Positions 41,380 through 48,989 of a DNA stretch of 64,000 bases are shown one piece after another. Position 1 is the stretch's first letter. Every line of letters starts with the position of its first letter. Below the pieces are notes generated by a model. That model did not search any database and was not told the DNA's origin. It saw only the letters and a list, made by a program, of their open reading frames with translations. The position numbers and the translations under genes are program-made. This DNA is from Granulicatella seriolae. GTDB lineage: Bacteria > Bacillota > Bacilli > Lactobacillales > Aerococcaceae. The DNA lies in contig NZ_JANHNZ010000006.1 in NCBI RefSeq assembly GCF_024543085.1, positions 35,806 to 99,805 on the forward strand, given 5' to 3'.

Positions 41380-41574
41380 TTACTTCCGAAACACTTTATC
41401 AATCACAAGAACAAGAACAAGAATACAAGCAGTGAGTGAGACGCCAAGACTAAATAATATATTCCCGCTGACACTCCCTGTTTTTATCCAAAACCAAACT
41501 AGGTTGGAGACAAAAACTAGTACAAATGTTGCCAGAGTGATTACTAAGCTCCGCTTTAATGTATTGTTTTCCAT
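41380..41574 (-). CDS. Small two-helix membrane protein
   Basis: 64 residues. GGAGGTGG precedes the ATG. Helices SLVITLATFVLVFVSNLVWFW and GNILFSLGVSLTACILVLVLVI with a basic tail (DKVFRK). Family not recognised. No clear LytTR site ahead, but it is of the same size and topology as its site-bearing neighbours. Confidence 0.55.
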   Translation of the reverse strand: MENNTLKRSLVITLATFVLVFVSNLVWFWIKTGSVSGNILFSLGVSLTACILVLVLVIDKVFRK

Positions 41575-41734
41575 ATAAGACCACCTCCAGTACTTTAAAA
41601 TGTATCGTTATTCTTGAGTTCCCTTTTAAGAGTCTACTTATCACTTAATCTTTCAGCTACCTTTGTCCAAAATACTTAAACTGTTTCTGTTTGTCTAATG
41701 ATTCTTATATATTCTCTTTAGCGAAACTAGATTT

Positions 41735-41959
41735 TCAAAATCTAAAGCTAAATATCAAAACCAATAAGTAGCCAATAAAAATCACATAAAAGTATAAACT
41801 AGATTTCTTTTCCTTTCGTGTTCTAACAATCCCGTATCCAGCTAGTAACATTAAAATGATTGACAGCAGTCGAAATATTAATGTACTAGGTAAGAGGTTA
41901 AAAAACATCATTACAAGCATTATAATAACAATCAAATAATTTATTTGTTCAGTTTTCAT
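41735..41959 (-). CDS. Small membrane protein under a LytTR site
   Basis: 74 residues from the ATG at 41959 with GAGGAGTG ten bases upstream. Three helices (YLIVIIMLVMMFFNLL, LIFRLLSIILMLLAGYGIV, YFYVIFIGYLLVLIFSF) with a basic loop RTRKEKKSS. Site C (42079-42110) lies ahead, with TATAAAAT 49 bases past its second half-site, the same distance as at site A. Unknown family. Confidence 0.6.
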   Translation of the reverse strand: MKTEQINYLIVIIMLVMMFFNLLPSTLIFRLLSIILMLLAGYGIVRTRKEKKSSLYFYVIFIGYLLVLIFSFRF

Positions 41960-42078
41960 GACTACAATCACTCCTCGTATCAAAATATGTTTTCAAAAGG
42001 TGATAGAGTACCTCATCCTATGTAGTTGTTATTTTATATTCTTAGAATACCACAAAATTCGCTTTTAACGTTCAAACT

Positions 42079-42110
42079 ATCCTGAACCATACCTTTTTAT
42101 ATCTTGAACG
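42079..42110 (-). promoter_or_regulatory. LytTR response-regulator site C
   Basis: Minus strand: CGTTCAAGAT and GTTCAGGAT, 22 bases apart. It forms a divergent pair with site D, both promoters firing outward. Confidence 0.75.
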
Positions 42111-42130
42111 TCATTCTCACCTAATTATAC

Positions 42131-42161
42131 GTTCAGGATGAATTTTGATAGGGTTCAGGAT
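42131..42161 (+). promoter_or_regulatory. LytTR response-regulator site D
   Basis: GTTCAGGAT at 42131-42139 and again at 42153-42161, perfect direct repeats 22 bases apart. TTATAGG follows about 48 bases after the second half-site. Drives the lipoprotein gene. Confidence 0.8.
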
Positions 42162-42334
42162 AGTTTGAACTTTGTTATATACCGCCATGTTATAATGTGT
42201 TATAGGTGTACTGTTCAAATCTTACTTTTTTAAAATAAAAATTACCCTAAAGGAGGACATGCTTATATTTTAAACAGAGTAATCATTCATTAGACTATTC
42301 GTTAAGATACTCACTTAGAAATGGAGGTTGTGAG

Positions 42335-42775
42335 ATGAAAATTATAAAAATCGCTTTTTTATCAGGGGTGTTTTTACTTATCTCTTGTGTATTAGGAGCT
42401 TGTCAAAACAATAATGCAAAGATTATCTCTTCAAATGAAGCTGATTACTTCACTGTTGTTGTTAAAAAAGATGAAGGCGCTGAAAACACAACATCTGGAA
42501 AAGACCCGACACAAATGAAGTACCTGTTAGGAAATATAGAAAGTCTATTTGGTAACTCAACTAATGGTTCTACGTTTAGTGGTACAGAAATAACAGACCA
42601 AGAGAGAGCTTATGGTTACCAAGTGGTATTTTATAAAGAAGATAAAGTTGTTCAGGAAATAACCATTTTTCAAAAAAATAAAGTCACTGTAAATAAGGAA
42701 AATTATACAATTGGTACAAATAGGGGGGAAAACTTAGATAATTTGAAAAAGCATTTATTAACTATCACTCAATAA
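42335..42775 (+). CDS. Small lipoprotein under a LytTR site
   Basis: 146 residues. Lipoprotein signal peptide with lipobox LGAC (Cys about residue 23), then a polar domain with AYGYQVVFYKEDKVVQEITIF. It looks like a DUF4947-type protein by memory; no function known. GGAGG lies ahead of the ATG. The divergent site C/D region places it in the two-component regulon. Confidence 0.7.
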   Translation: MKIIKIAFLSGVFLLISCVLGACQNNNAKIISSNEADYFTVVVKKDEGAENTTSGKDPTQMKYLLGNIESLFGNSTNGSTFSGTEITDQERAYGYQVVFYKEDKVVQEITIFQKNKVTVNKENYTIGTNRGENLDNLKKHLLTITQ

Positions 42776-42795
42776 AAATTATAACTGTCACAATT

Positions 42796-42836
42796 AAAAA
42801 GCAATAGCTAGTGTATAGACTAGCTATTGCTTTTTT
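42796..42836 (+). terminator. Terminator after the lipoprotein gene
   Basis: AAAAAGCAATAGCTAGT pairs with ACTAGCTATTGCTTTTTT, loop of about six bases. Confidence 0.85.
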
Positions 42837-42988
42837 CTCTATCTATTCAAGTTAAATAACATAACCCATACTTTATTGTTAATTGAAAGTCATAATAAAG
42901 AGTATGACATTAAAATTTCCATTGGTTTTGGATATTTGGGTAGGTGATCATCTATCAAAATGAGTAAAACTGAAGTAAAATGGGTATT

Positions 42989-43064
42989 AGAAAGTTCTTG
43001 CAAGTCTTCTCGCCTCGTTTCTTGATCGATTTGAGGTTAGTTTAGCAAGAACTTTCTTTTTTTG
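42989..43064 (-). terminator. Long-loop hairpin, possible terminator of the bacteriocin pair
   Basis: AGAAAGTTCTTGC (42989-43001) pairs perfectly with GCAAGAACTTTCT (43045-43057), with TTTTTTT on the plus side. Three tandem CTTTATTTAA repeats follow (43063-43095), leading into the end of the immunity-like gene. Confidence 0.55.
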
Positions 43065-43125
43065 CTTTATTTAACTTTATTTAACTTTATTTAACTTTTT
43101 TAGCTACTTTGGATAAAGAATTATT

Positions 43126-43374
43126 TTATTCTTTTGCTTTTATCGATTTCAATATTTTTGTGGAATTAATTAAACCTACTTTATACTGTTTATTGATTGA
43201 TTTTAACATCTCTTTTTCTGTCTTTGTGGAGATTTCTTTTTTGAGTTCCTTTTCAAGAATTTTATTATCAATCAATATTTTTGTGAAAACAGTCGCTGTT
43301 TTATTTTTTTCTGAGTAGAGCAAGATTACAAGTATCATTAATATAATGTTAGCAACTATTAATAAACTATCCAA
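43126..43374 (-). CDS. Probable immunity protein of the secreted bacteriocin
   Basis: 82 residues from a TTG at 43374 that overlaps the toxin gene stop by eight bases; AAGGAT lies ahead. One N-terminal membrane helix (SLLIVANIILMILVILLY), then a charged cytoplasmic helix bundle (KILIDNKILEKELKKEIST). The size, anchor and tight coupling behind a secreted bacteriocin-like protein are typical of immunity genes. No family recognised. Confidence 0.55.
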   Translation of the reverse strand: MDSLLIVANIILMILVILLYSEKNKTATVFTKILIDNKILEKELKKEISTKTEKEMLKSINKQYKVGLINSTKILKSIKAKE

Positions 43375-43903
43375 AACAATAATCCTTGATGTCTGATATT
43401 CCAGTTAATGACATCAATATCCCAGCCAAAGCTGATAACGTTCCTTGTAGTTTTTCAGATACACTAGTTGCTCCTACTAGTAATTTAGCAGCATTCCACG
43501 CTCCACCAAGAGCAGCTATATATTTTTTAATTTTTGCTATTTGAGTAGCCGGTATTGCGACACTTAGCAATAACTGTCCAATGGCTAGTCCACATCTCCA
43601 ATAGTTCGCTCTTGGTGTAATTATTGAAATATCAGATGATTCTTCACCTATATTATTGTTATATACATTTAATTCAACACCATAATTTTGAAAATATTTG
43701 TTTATTTCGGTACTATCTCCACTTTCTAATAAATTATCAGGAATACTTTCAATTGCTTCAAATACTGGTATCAATGAATCAGCATCTTTCTGAGTGAATG
43801 TTACCTGTGAGTTTTCGCTAGCATATACTGCTGATATGCTAGGTAGTATAGTGCTTAAGGTAATAATGCTTAAAAATAGTATTACAATATTTTTTATTTT
43901 CAT
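43367..43903 (-). CDS. Secreted bacteriocin-like protein
   Basis: 178 residues from the ATG at 43903 with AAAGGAAG ahead. Signal peptide (about 1-29, ending AVYA/SENS), acidic middle part, then a hydrophobic C-terminal part: YWRCGLAIGQLLLSVAIPAT, KIKKYIAALGGAWNAAKLLV, LSALAGILMSLTGISDIKDYC. Two Cys (about residues 116 and 176) could form a disulfide. The layout resembles, from memory, the large secreted bacteriocins of streptococci such as streptococcin A-M57. Site E precedes it, so it is probably made under quorum control. Confidence 0.6.
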   Translation of the reverse strand: MKIKNIVILFLSIITLSTILPSISAVYASENSQVTFTQKDADSLIPVFEAIESIPDNLLESGDSTEINKYFQNYGVELNVYNNNIGEESSDISIITPRANYWRCGLAIGQLLLSVAIPATQIAKIKKYIAALGGAWNAAKLLVGATSVSEKLQGTLSALAGILMSLTGISDIKDYCFG

Positions 43904-44074
43904 AGTGCTTCCTTTCTTTTTCATCCTAACAAATAAAGTGACAGCCAACTAATTTTGTTCGTCAATAGGCAACACCACCATCCTCCATTCCTAGCTTCTG
44001 TCCCGACACATCTAATCAGCCTTTCTTAACTACATGCTTAGAATATCATGGATACCCTTCCAATTATAAAAAGT

Positions 44075-44106
44075 ATCCTGAATCATATCATTTTATATCC
44101 TGAACG
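44075..44106 (-). promoter_or_regulatory. LytTR response-regulator site E
   Basis: Minus strand: CGTTCAGGAT and ATTCAGGAT, 22 bases apart, facing the bacteriocin-like gene. Divergent with site F. Confidence 0.75.
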
Positions 44107-44128
44107 TCACTTTTGTTTAGTATTGCAC

Positions 44129-44159
44129 GTTCAGGATAGATTTTGATATTGTTTAGGAT
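44129..44159 (+). promoter_or_regulatory. LytTR response-regulator site F
   Basis: GTTCAGGAT (44129-44137) and GTTTAGGAT (44151-44159), 22 bases apart, facing the 22-codon gene and the kinase-regulator operon: positive autoregulation by inference. Confidence 0.75.
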
Positions 44160-44247
44160 AGTTTTAACATTATTATCGCTACCTATGACAAACTAATGAT
44201 TAATCAAATCACTAATTTTGTTTAATTGAAAATAAGGAGGAATTGTA

Positions 44248-44316
44248 GTGTACGATTATAATGTCCCTGGGCTAGATTTGTTATACTGTTTCATATCATT
44301 TTTAAAACATTGTTAA
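44248..44316 (+). CDS. 22-codon peptide gene heading the kinase operon
   Basis: GTG start with AAGGAGG seven bases upstream, among the best binding sites in this region, then YDYNVPGLDLL, YCFISFLKHC and TAA. There is no export leader and no Gly-Gly, but two Cys (residues 14 and 22, the last being C-terminal) and a hydrophobic second half. It lies between site F and the kinase gene. Either it is a signalling peptide for the kinase, or a leader peptide whose translation opens the next hairpin. Five bases after its stop begins a 13-bp stem hiding the kinase binding site. Both uses are inference. Confidence 0.5.
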   Translation: MYDYNVPGLDLLYCFISFLKHC

Positions 44317-44321
44317 TCCTT

Positions 44322-44356
44322 CACCCCTTTGATATACTTAAATTATCAAAGGGGTG
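44322..44356 (+). promoter_or_regulatory. Hairpin sequestering the kinase ribosome binding site
   Basis: CACCCCTTTGATA (44322-44334) pairs perfectly with TATCAAAGGGGTG (44344-44356) around a nine-base loop. The right arm contains AAAGGGGTG, the binding site for the kinase TTG start at 44364. No T tract follows, so it is not a terminator. Ribosomes ending at 44316 would cover the left arm and free the site. Confidence 0.7.
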
Positions 44357-44363
44357 AACAGTT

Positions 44364-45668
44364 TTGATTAGCGTGGACTTAAAAGCTCAATTATTTTTAC
44401 TAGTATGTAATCTATCTCTGTATTTAATAATCTTCTTTTTTCTCTCCAACACTTCAATGTTTTCTACTCTAAGCAAAAAAAAGAAGATTTTTTCAATTGT
44501 ACTTCTTGCCTTTGTATACTTCGTTCAGTTATACACTAAATTTGGAGATGTCTTACTTGTTCTTTCAACATACCTCATATTCAAAAAAAAGAACGATATA
44601 GATTTCTATCTTCTAACCAAGGTACTAATCAGTATATTAGCCCTATATTGTATGCAACTCTTCAGTTCAGCACTTATGATTTTACTTTTTTCTAATTATT
44701 CTAGCCATGGATTTTTCTTTGTTTTTCTCATACTGACCATAAAAATCATTTTTTTATTGGTATTTATTTTTATATACCAACAATTCTCTATTTTTTCTCT
44801 TCTCGATAATTACTCGACAAAAAACACATCTTTCCTTCTCCTTTATATTTTTCTTGTAGCAACATTACTAGCCTACGCTGCTCATCATTACCAAGCGTTT
44901 CAAGCATTTATCATCGGAATAGCCATCTTCTTAATCATCCAAGGAATTTTTATAGTTTATCTTTTTATACAGACAACCGAAAGACAAAAGAAAAAGTACG
45001 AAACTCAATTGCTCGAGCAAGAGTTACATAGTTTAAAAAGCTATATGAATCAACTTGAAGAGCGACAAGACAAGCTCTCACGGTTTAAGCACGATTACAA
45101 AAATATACTCATCAGTTTAAAAGAATCTGTCTCTGCCAATCAGGAACAAAAATCCATTCAAAACATTCAAGAATTAGAAGAATATTCCGCTAACTATTTA
45201 TCTAAGCCTAAATTTGATGCTATTCAATGCAAAAACATTCAAGAACCTCGCTTAAAAAGCTTAATTATGGCTAAGCTATTCGAGGCTAGCGAACTCAATA
45301 TTAATTGTCATTTTGAGTGTCTCACCCCTTTTGACCATGTTCCTATTCCTATATTCGATTGTATTCGGGCATTGGGAATTTCTTTAGACAACGCTATTGA
45401 AGCAGCAAAAGAGTCTCTTGAACCAGAACTTACCATGATGATCTATCAAGATGCTCAACAATTAGAGTTTTTGATTCAAAACACTTATCTCCCAACAGAT
45501 ATGGACATTGAAGATATGCTGAAAAAAGGTGTCACTTCAAAAAAAGGGCACCAAGGTCTCGGACTAACCACTCTTCAAGTAATTAAGAACAGAAACCCTA
45601 ATCTACTTATTCAATACCACAAAAATGCCAAAAACTTTTCCATTCAACTCATCATGCAATGGAAGTAA
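44364..45668 (+). CDS. AgrC/BlpH-type histidine kinase
   Basis: 434 residues from a TTG. About six membrane helices fill residues 1-205, followed by a coiled coil (QTTERQKKKYETQLLEQELH), the H-box RFKHDYKNILISLKES (His about 244), the N-box ISLDNAIEAAKES and the G-box KGHQGLGLTTL. This is the HPK10 class that senses secreted peptides and pairs with LytTR regulators. Expression looks doubly controlled, by site F and by the hairpin on its binding site. The regulator gene follows after nine bases. Confidence 0.9.
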   Translation: MISVDLKAQLFLLVCNLSLYLIIFFFLSNTSMFSTLSKKKKIFSIVLLAFVYFVQLYTKFGDVLLVLSTYLIFKKKNDIDFYLLTKVLISILALYCMQLFSSALMILLFSNYSSHGFFFVFLILTIKIIFLLVFIFIYQQFSIFSLLDNYSTKNTSFLLLYIFLVATLLAYAAHHYQAFQAFIIGIAIFLIIQGIFIVYLFIQTTERQKKKYETQLLEQELHSLKSYMNQLEERQDKLSRFKHDYKNILISLKESVSANQEQKSIQNIQELEEYSANYLSKPKFDAIQCKNIQEPRLKSLIMAKLFEASELNINCHFECLTPFDHVPIPIFDCIRALGISLDNAIEAAKESLEPELTMMIYQDAQQLEFLIQNTYLPTDMDIEDMLKKGVTSKKGHQGLGLTTLQVIKNRNPNLLIQYHKNAKNFSIQLIMQWK

Positions 45669-45677
45669 GGAGGAAAC

Positions 45678-46451
45678 ATGACCTATCCTATTATCATATG
45701 TGAAGATATGAAGGACCAACTAAACACTATTGTGACACTAATAAAATACTATATGATGGGGCATGATGAGCCTTTCAAACTAGCTTTAGCAACACAATCT
45801 CCTGAGGATGCCCAACGTTATCTTCAAGAATTTGAACCAAAACAAGGTATCTATTTTCTTGATATTGACCTAAACCACCAGATTGACGGCATTGCACTTG
45901 CTCAACAAATCCGAAAACAAGATGTTCAGGCTAAAATCATCTTTACTAGTAGTCATGAAGAGATGATTCCTTTAACCTTGAAAAGACGGTTAGAAGCGTT
46001 AGGTTTTGTCACAAAAACAACTGATCTAGATGCATTTAGAAGCGAGATTTTCGAACTCTTAAACCTTGCCCAAGAAAGAATTGACCATCTAACAACAGAA
46101 CAAAAAAAAGCCTTTATCTTCTCGATAGGAACACAGGTGTTTACCATTAACATTGATGACATCCTTTTGTTGGAAACATCCGATACACCACATAAACTCG
46201 TCTTATATACAAGAGACGGACTTTATGAATTTTATGGAAATTTAAGGGATTATGTAAAAGCCTATCCTAACTTGTTTCTTCTTAATCGCTCTTGTTTGAT
46301 CCAACCTAAAAACATTATTAAAGTCGACTTTAAAACTCGCGAAGTCCATCTGCGTCCAAAGCTATCTAGATACTTTCCATTTGGTAAAGGCTCTACTTTA
46401 AGGAAGGTTCAAGAAAATTTGAAACGAACTATTATTGGACAAGAGTCATAA
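45678..46451 (+). CDS. LytTR-family response regulator (AgrA/BlpR-like)
   Basis: 257 residues. Receiver domain with phospho-Asp in YFLDIDLNHQIDGI (about residue 58) and a C-terminal LytTR domain (about 140-250: ILLLETSDTPHKLVLYTRDGLYEFYGNL, LNRSCLIQPKNI). LytTR regulators bind pairs of about 9-bp direct repeats spaced about two helical turns, exactly what sites A-F are. GGAGG precedes the ATG. Confidence 0.92.
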   Translation: MTYPIIICEDMKDQLNTIVTLIKYYMMGHDEPFKLALATQSPEDAQRYLQEFEPKQGIYFLDIDLNHQIDGIALAQQIRKQDVQAKIIFTSSHEEMIPLTLKRRLEALGFVTKTTDLDAFRSEIFELLNLAQERIDHLTTEQKKAFIFSIGTQVFTINIDDILLLETSDTPHKLVLYTRDGLYEFYGNLRDYVKAYPNLFLLNRSCLIQPKNIIKVDFKTREVHLRPKLSRYFPFGKGSTLRKVQENLKRTIIGQES

Positions 46452-46460
46452 AAATTACAA

Positions 46461-46515
46461 AAATACGCTATTTTCAACTACTAGCCTGATGTTCCTAGTT
46501 GAAAATAGCGTATTT
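46461..46515 (+). terminator. Terminator of the kinase-regulator operon
   Basis: AAATACGCTATTTTCAACTA and the next CTAG pair with CTAGTTGAAAATAGCGTATTT over about 20 bases. Usable in both directions. Confidence 0.8.
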
Positions 46516-46586
46516 ACTTTATAAAAACACTGTAGTATACGATTATGACTCTAGTGTTCATACCAATCTCGCACCAATTAAGTACC

Positions 46587-47765
46587 TTATTCAGCAAATA
46601 AAGATACTATGTTTGATTCATTAAAATATTGCCTACTATGATTTTCAAAATACCTATTTAAAAATTCGGTCTCAAGACAAAAAAGTGATTCTAAAAATGA
46701 ACGATCAATATAGTAATCATTTAAGATACCGGTTAAGGAAAAAATATGGTTTTTAAAAATAATATCTACTAATGAACGTACTTTCCCCGGTCTGATAGTA
46801 GCGATATCTGTATCTAGGGGTTCATTCGTTCGGTAACCTTTCTTATTCAAAGTAGCGTAAAAATAACGATTCTCTTCAAAGGTCAACAAGCCCAATTTAT
46901 AAGCACGATACTCTAGCGCACCTATGGAAACCATGAATTTTATTTTCATATCCAAATATGAGTCAGGATTTGATCTCTTTGTAATGGTCGAAAATTCTTC
47001 TAAGAACTCTTTTTTGGGAAGCAAGAAAAATGAAGCAAAATCATTGGCTTCTTTCTCAATTTTTTTATGCTCATCTTTGGTTAAGCTATCCATATCGATA
47101 GTATAATGTAGCAATAAATGCCCTAGTTCATGTGCTAAATCAAAATTTCTTCGGACAGCAGATTTTTTCTTATTGCCAAGAATGATAAATGGTTTACCAT
47201 AACTGGTCCATGTGCTATAAGCATCAATAGTAGATCCCATATTTTTCTCTAATATATAGATTCCAGCAATTTCAAGTTTGTAAAGAAGCTCAGCGTTGGA
47301 TTGCACACCTAGAACTTGTCTAGCTTTGTTTGCAATCCTTTCAAGTTGTAGTAGCTCATCACTTCCTTCTTTCGACATATGATAGAGACGCATTGACTCA
47401 TCTCTTAATCTAAGAAGCGGACTAGGTAATAAATTTAACTTACTTTCAAATTTATCTATAAAGTAGCTAGTAAAGTCTACAAAAGTCGTTTCCATCTTTG
47501 CTTTTTTTCGAGAATCTCTATCTTCAGCTCTATAGGCAATATTTTCAATTTTAGAAACATTCGTTACAAACGGTTTTGTATAAAAAAATTGACTTTTTAC
47601 ATGGAATATCATTTTTAATTCATTAACTACTTCAAATCTGGGTACGGTATATTGATTCTCGTACTGCCATATGGCTTGTTCACTTATGCTTAACTTGTCA
47701 GCAAGTTCCTTTCTGGAGAGCCCGTTTAGTTCTCTGACACTTTGTAATTTCTCTCCGAAAAACAT
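46587..47765 (-). CDS. XRE repressor fused to ImmA/IrrE metallopeptidase domain
   Basis: 392 residues. N-terminal HTH (about 5-60: KLQSVRELNGLSRKELADKL, SISEQAIWQYENQYTVPR), then an M78 peptidase domain with FDLAHELGHLLLHY (zinc HExxH, about residues 209-222) and EKEANDFASFFLLP. The long C-terminal domain (about 270-392) is unassigned. It resembles the spr1629-type repressor/antitoxins. Such proteins often cleave or repress a partner in phage defence, mobile-element control or toxin-antitoxin pairs. It follows the 257-residue gene after about 30 bases. Confidence 0.8.
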   Translation of the reverse strand: MFFGEKLQSVRELNGLSRKELADKLSISEQAIWQYENQYTVPRFEVVNELKMIFHVKSQFFYTKPFVTNVSKIENIAYRAEDRDSRKKAKMETTFVDFTSYFIDKFESKLNLLPSPLLRLRDESMRLYHMSKEGSDELLQLERIANKARQVLGVQSNAELLYKLEIAGIYILEKNMGSTIDAYSTWTSYGKPFIILGNKKKSAVRRNFDLAHELGHLLLHYTIDMDSLTKDEHKKIEKEANDFASFFLLPKKEFLEEFSTITKRSNPDSYLDMKIKFMVSIGALEYRAYKLGLLTFEENRYFYATLNKKGYRTNEPLDTDIATIRPGKVRSLVDIIFKNHIFSLTGILNDYYIDRSFLESLFCLETEFLNRYFENHSRQYFNESNIVSLFAE

Positions 47766-47795
47766 TTATATCACTCCTTGCGTTATCAATACCAA

Positions 47796-48569
47796 TTAGT
47801 TTCCAGTACCTGTTTCTTCTCCAGAATCTGCTTCAGGTACACTATACCCAAATGAGTTTGTATCTCCAGAAAAAACACTTGAATCGGAACCTTTTTCATT
47901 ACGGATTGGTTCTACGTCATCAGCAGTAATTTGGTGAATACTTTTCTCAATTAAATGCGTTAAATCTTCAATTAGTTCCAAGTTCATCGTTTGACGATTA
48001 GGCATTGTTAGTTTGATTGATGTAATAAATTTAGTTGCATCATCAATTTCGTAGGTCACAATATAAAACCTTGCATATGGTTGATGTACTTGTAATTGTG
48101 TACCCTCCATTATAGCGTTCACTTCTTCTTGACTATCTAATTCAAGTTTAATTTGTACATTTTGTTGTACCCTTCTCTTTTCGGTATTTTTAAATATGTT
48201 TCTATTTATGTCAGCCAAACTTGTCAAATAATTATCAGTTTTGCCTCGTTGTTTTTGTTCATCGATGGATTTCTCAACCTGTTTAGAATTTTTTACAATA
48301 AACATATACTCTTCATCATTTTCACTAACGGTGAATTGTAGGTACTCCCAGCTGTAACCAGCTTTTTCAATCTTAAATTTTATTTTTTGCTGTTGACCAA
48401 TTATGGATACTTGATTATCAATATGGTTTCCTTTTACCCAAGCATAGGCCCCACTAATATTCATTTCCCTTTGTTTTTCTTTCCGCTCATTTAAATAGTT
48501 TAAATAGCCAGATAAAGTACCATCAACAATTGCTTTATTGATCATTTCACCCAATTTCAACTCTTCCAT
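47796..48569 (-). CDS. Partner protein of the XRE-ImmA/IrrE gene, unknown
   Basis: 257 residues, soluble, no signal peptide. N-terminal LGEMINKAIVDGTLSGYLNYLN, a central beta-rich part (QVSIIGQQQKIKFKIEKAG, YSWEYLQFTVSENDEEYMF) and an acidic, low-complexity C-terminus (SDSSVFSGDTNSFGYSVPEAD). It is always first in this two-gene unit here, so it may be the toxin or effector controlled by the metallopeptidase-repressor. I recall such partners only as DUF families and assign no function. Confidence 0.55.
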   Translation of the reverse strand: MEELKLGEMINKAIVDGTLSGYLNYLNERKEKQREMNISGAYAWVKGNHIDNQVSIIGQQQKIKFKIEKAGYSWEYLQFTVSENDEEYMFIVKNSKQVEKSIDEQKQRGKTDNYLTSLADINRNIFKNTEKRRVQQNVQIKLELDSQEEVNAIMEGTQLQVHQPYARFYIVTYEIDDATKFITSIKLTMPNRQTMNLELIEDLTHLIEKSIHQITADDVEPIRNEKGSDSSVFSGDTNSFGYSVPEADSGEETGTGN

Positions 48570-48696
48570 TTACATACCTCCACTTTATTTATCTATGCTA
48601 GTATACATCATCTTTAAAGTAAAAGCATTATTTTTTTGTTTTTTTTAAAGCGTCCTTTCTTTAAATACTTGAACGCCCTATTACCAGTATAGGGAC

Positions 48697-48940
48697 TGGG
48701 CAAAAAGTCCAAATGGTAACCAAATAAAAGAGTTCCCCAAAAATCTATCCGTACAGAACGGTGTAAAGCATAGCTGACGCACAGTGGATGTTTCGGCTTC
48801 AGCCGATTTACAAACCACGTAGACAGCTAAGCCGAAAGACCAAGGCTTGCGGCGGTGCCACCATTTTGTACGGATAGATTTTTGGGGAACTCTTTTATGA
48901 TTTAGAATCTTTGTCATTTTATTACAGACTTTTTGCCCAG
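48697..48940 (-). repeat. Stem-variable repeat element, copy 6 (best-preserved ends)
   Basis: Terminal inverted repeat TGGGCAAAAAGTCC (48697-48710) and its partner GACTTTTTGCCCAG (48927-48940). Inner arms TAAAAGAGTTCCCCAAAAAT (from 48725) to 48753, and its perfect complement ending at 48897. The core is on the minus strand. It lies 3' of the metal ATPase gene, co-directional with it. Total 244 bases: this copy defines the element limits best. Confidence 0.85.
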
Positions 48941-48989
48941 CCTCTCCCTGATAGCACGGTAGACTATCAGAGGATTTTTTGAAGTTCTT

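Noticed and set aside
43063..43095. Tandem CTTTATTTAA repeats as an iteron origin
   Set aside because: Only three short AT-rich units next to a terminator, with no replication gene nearby.
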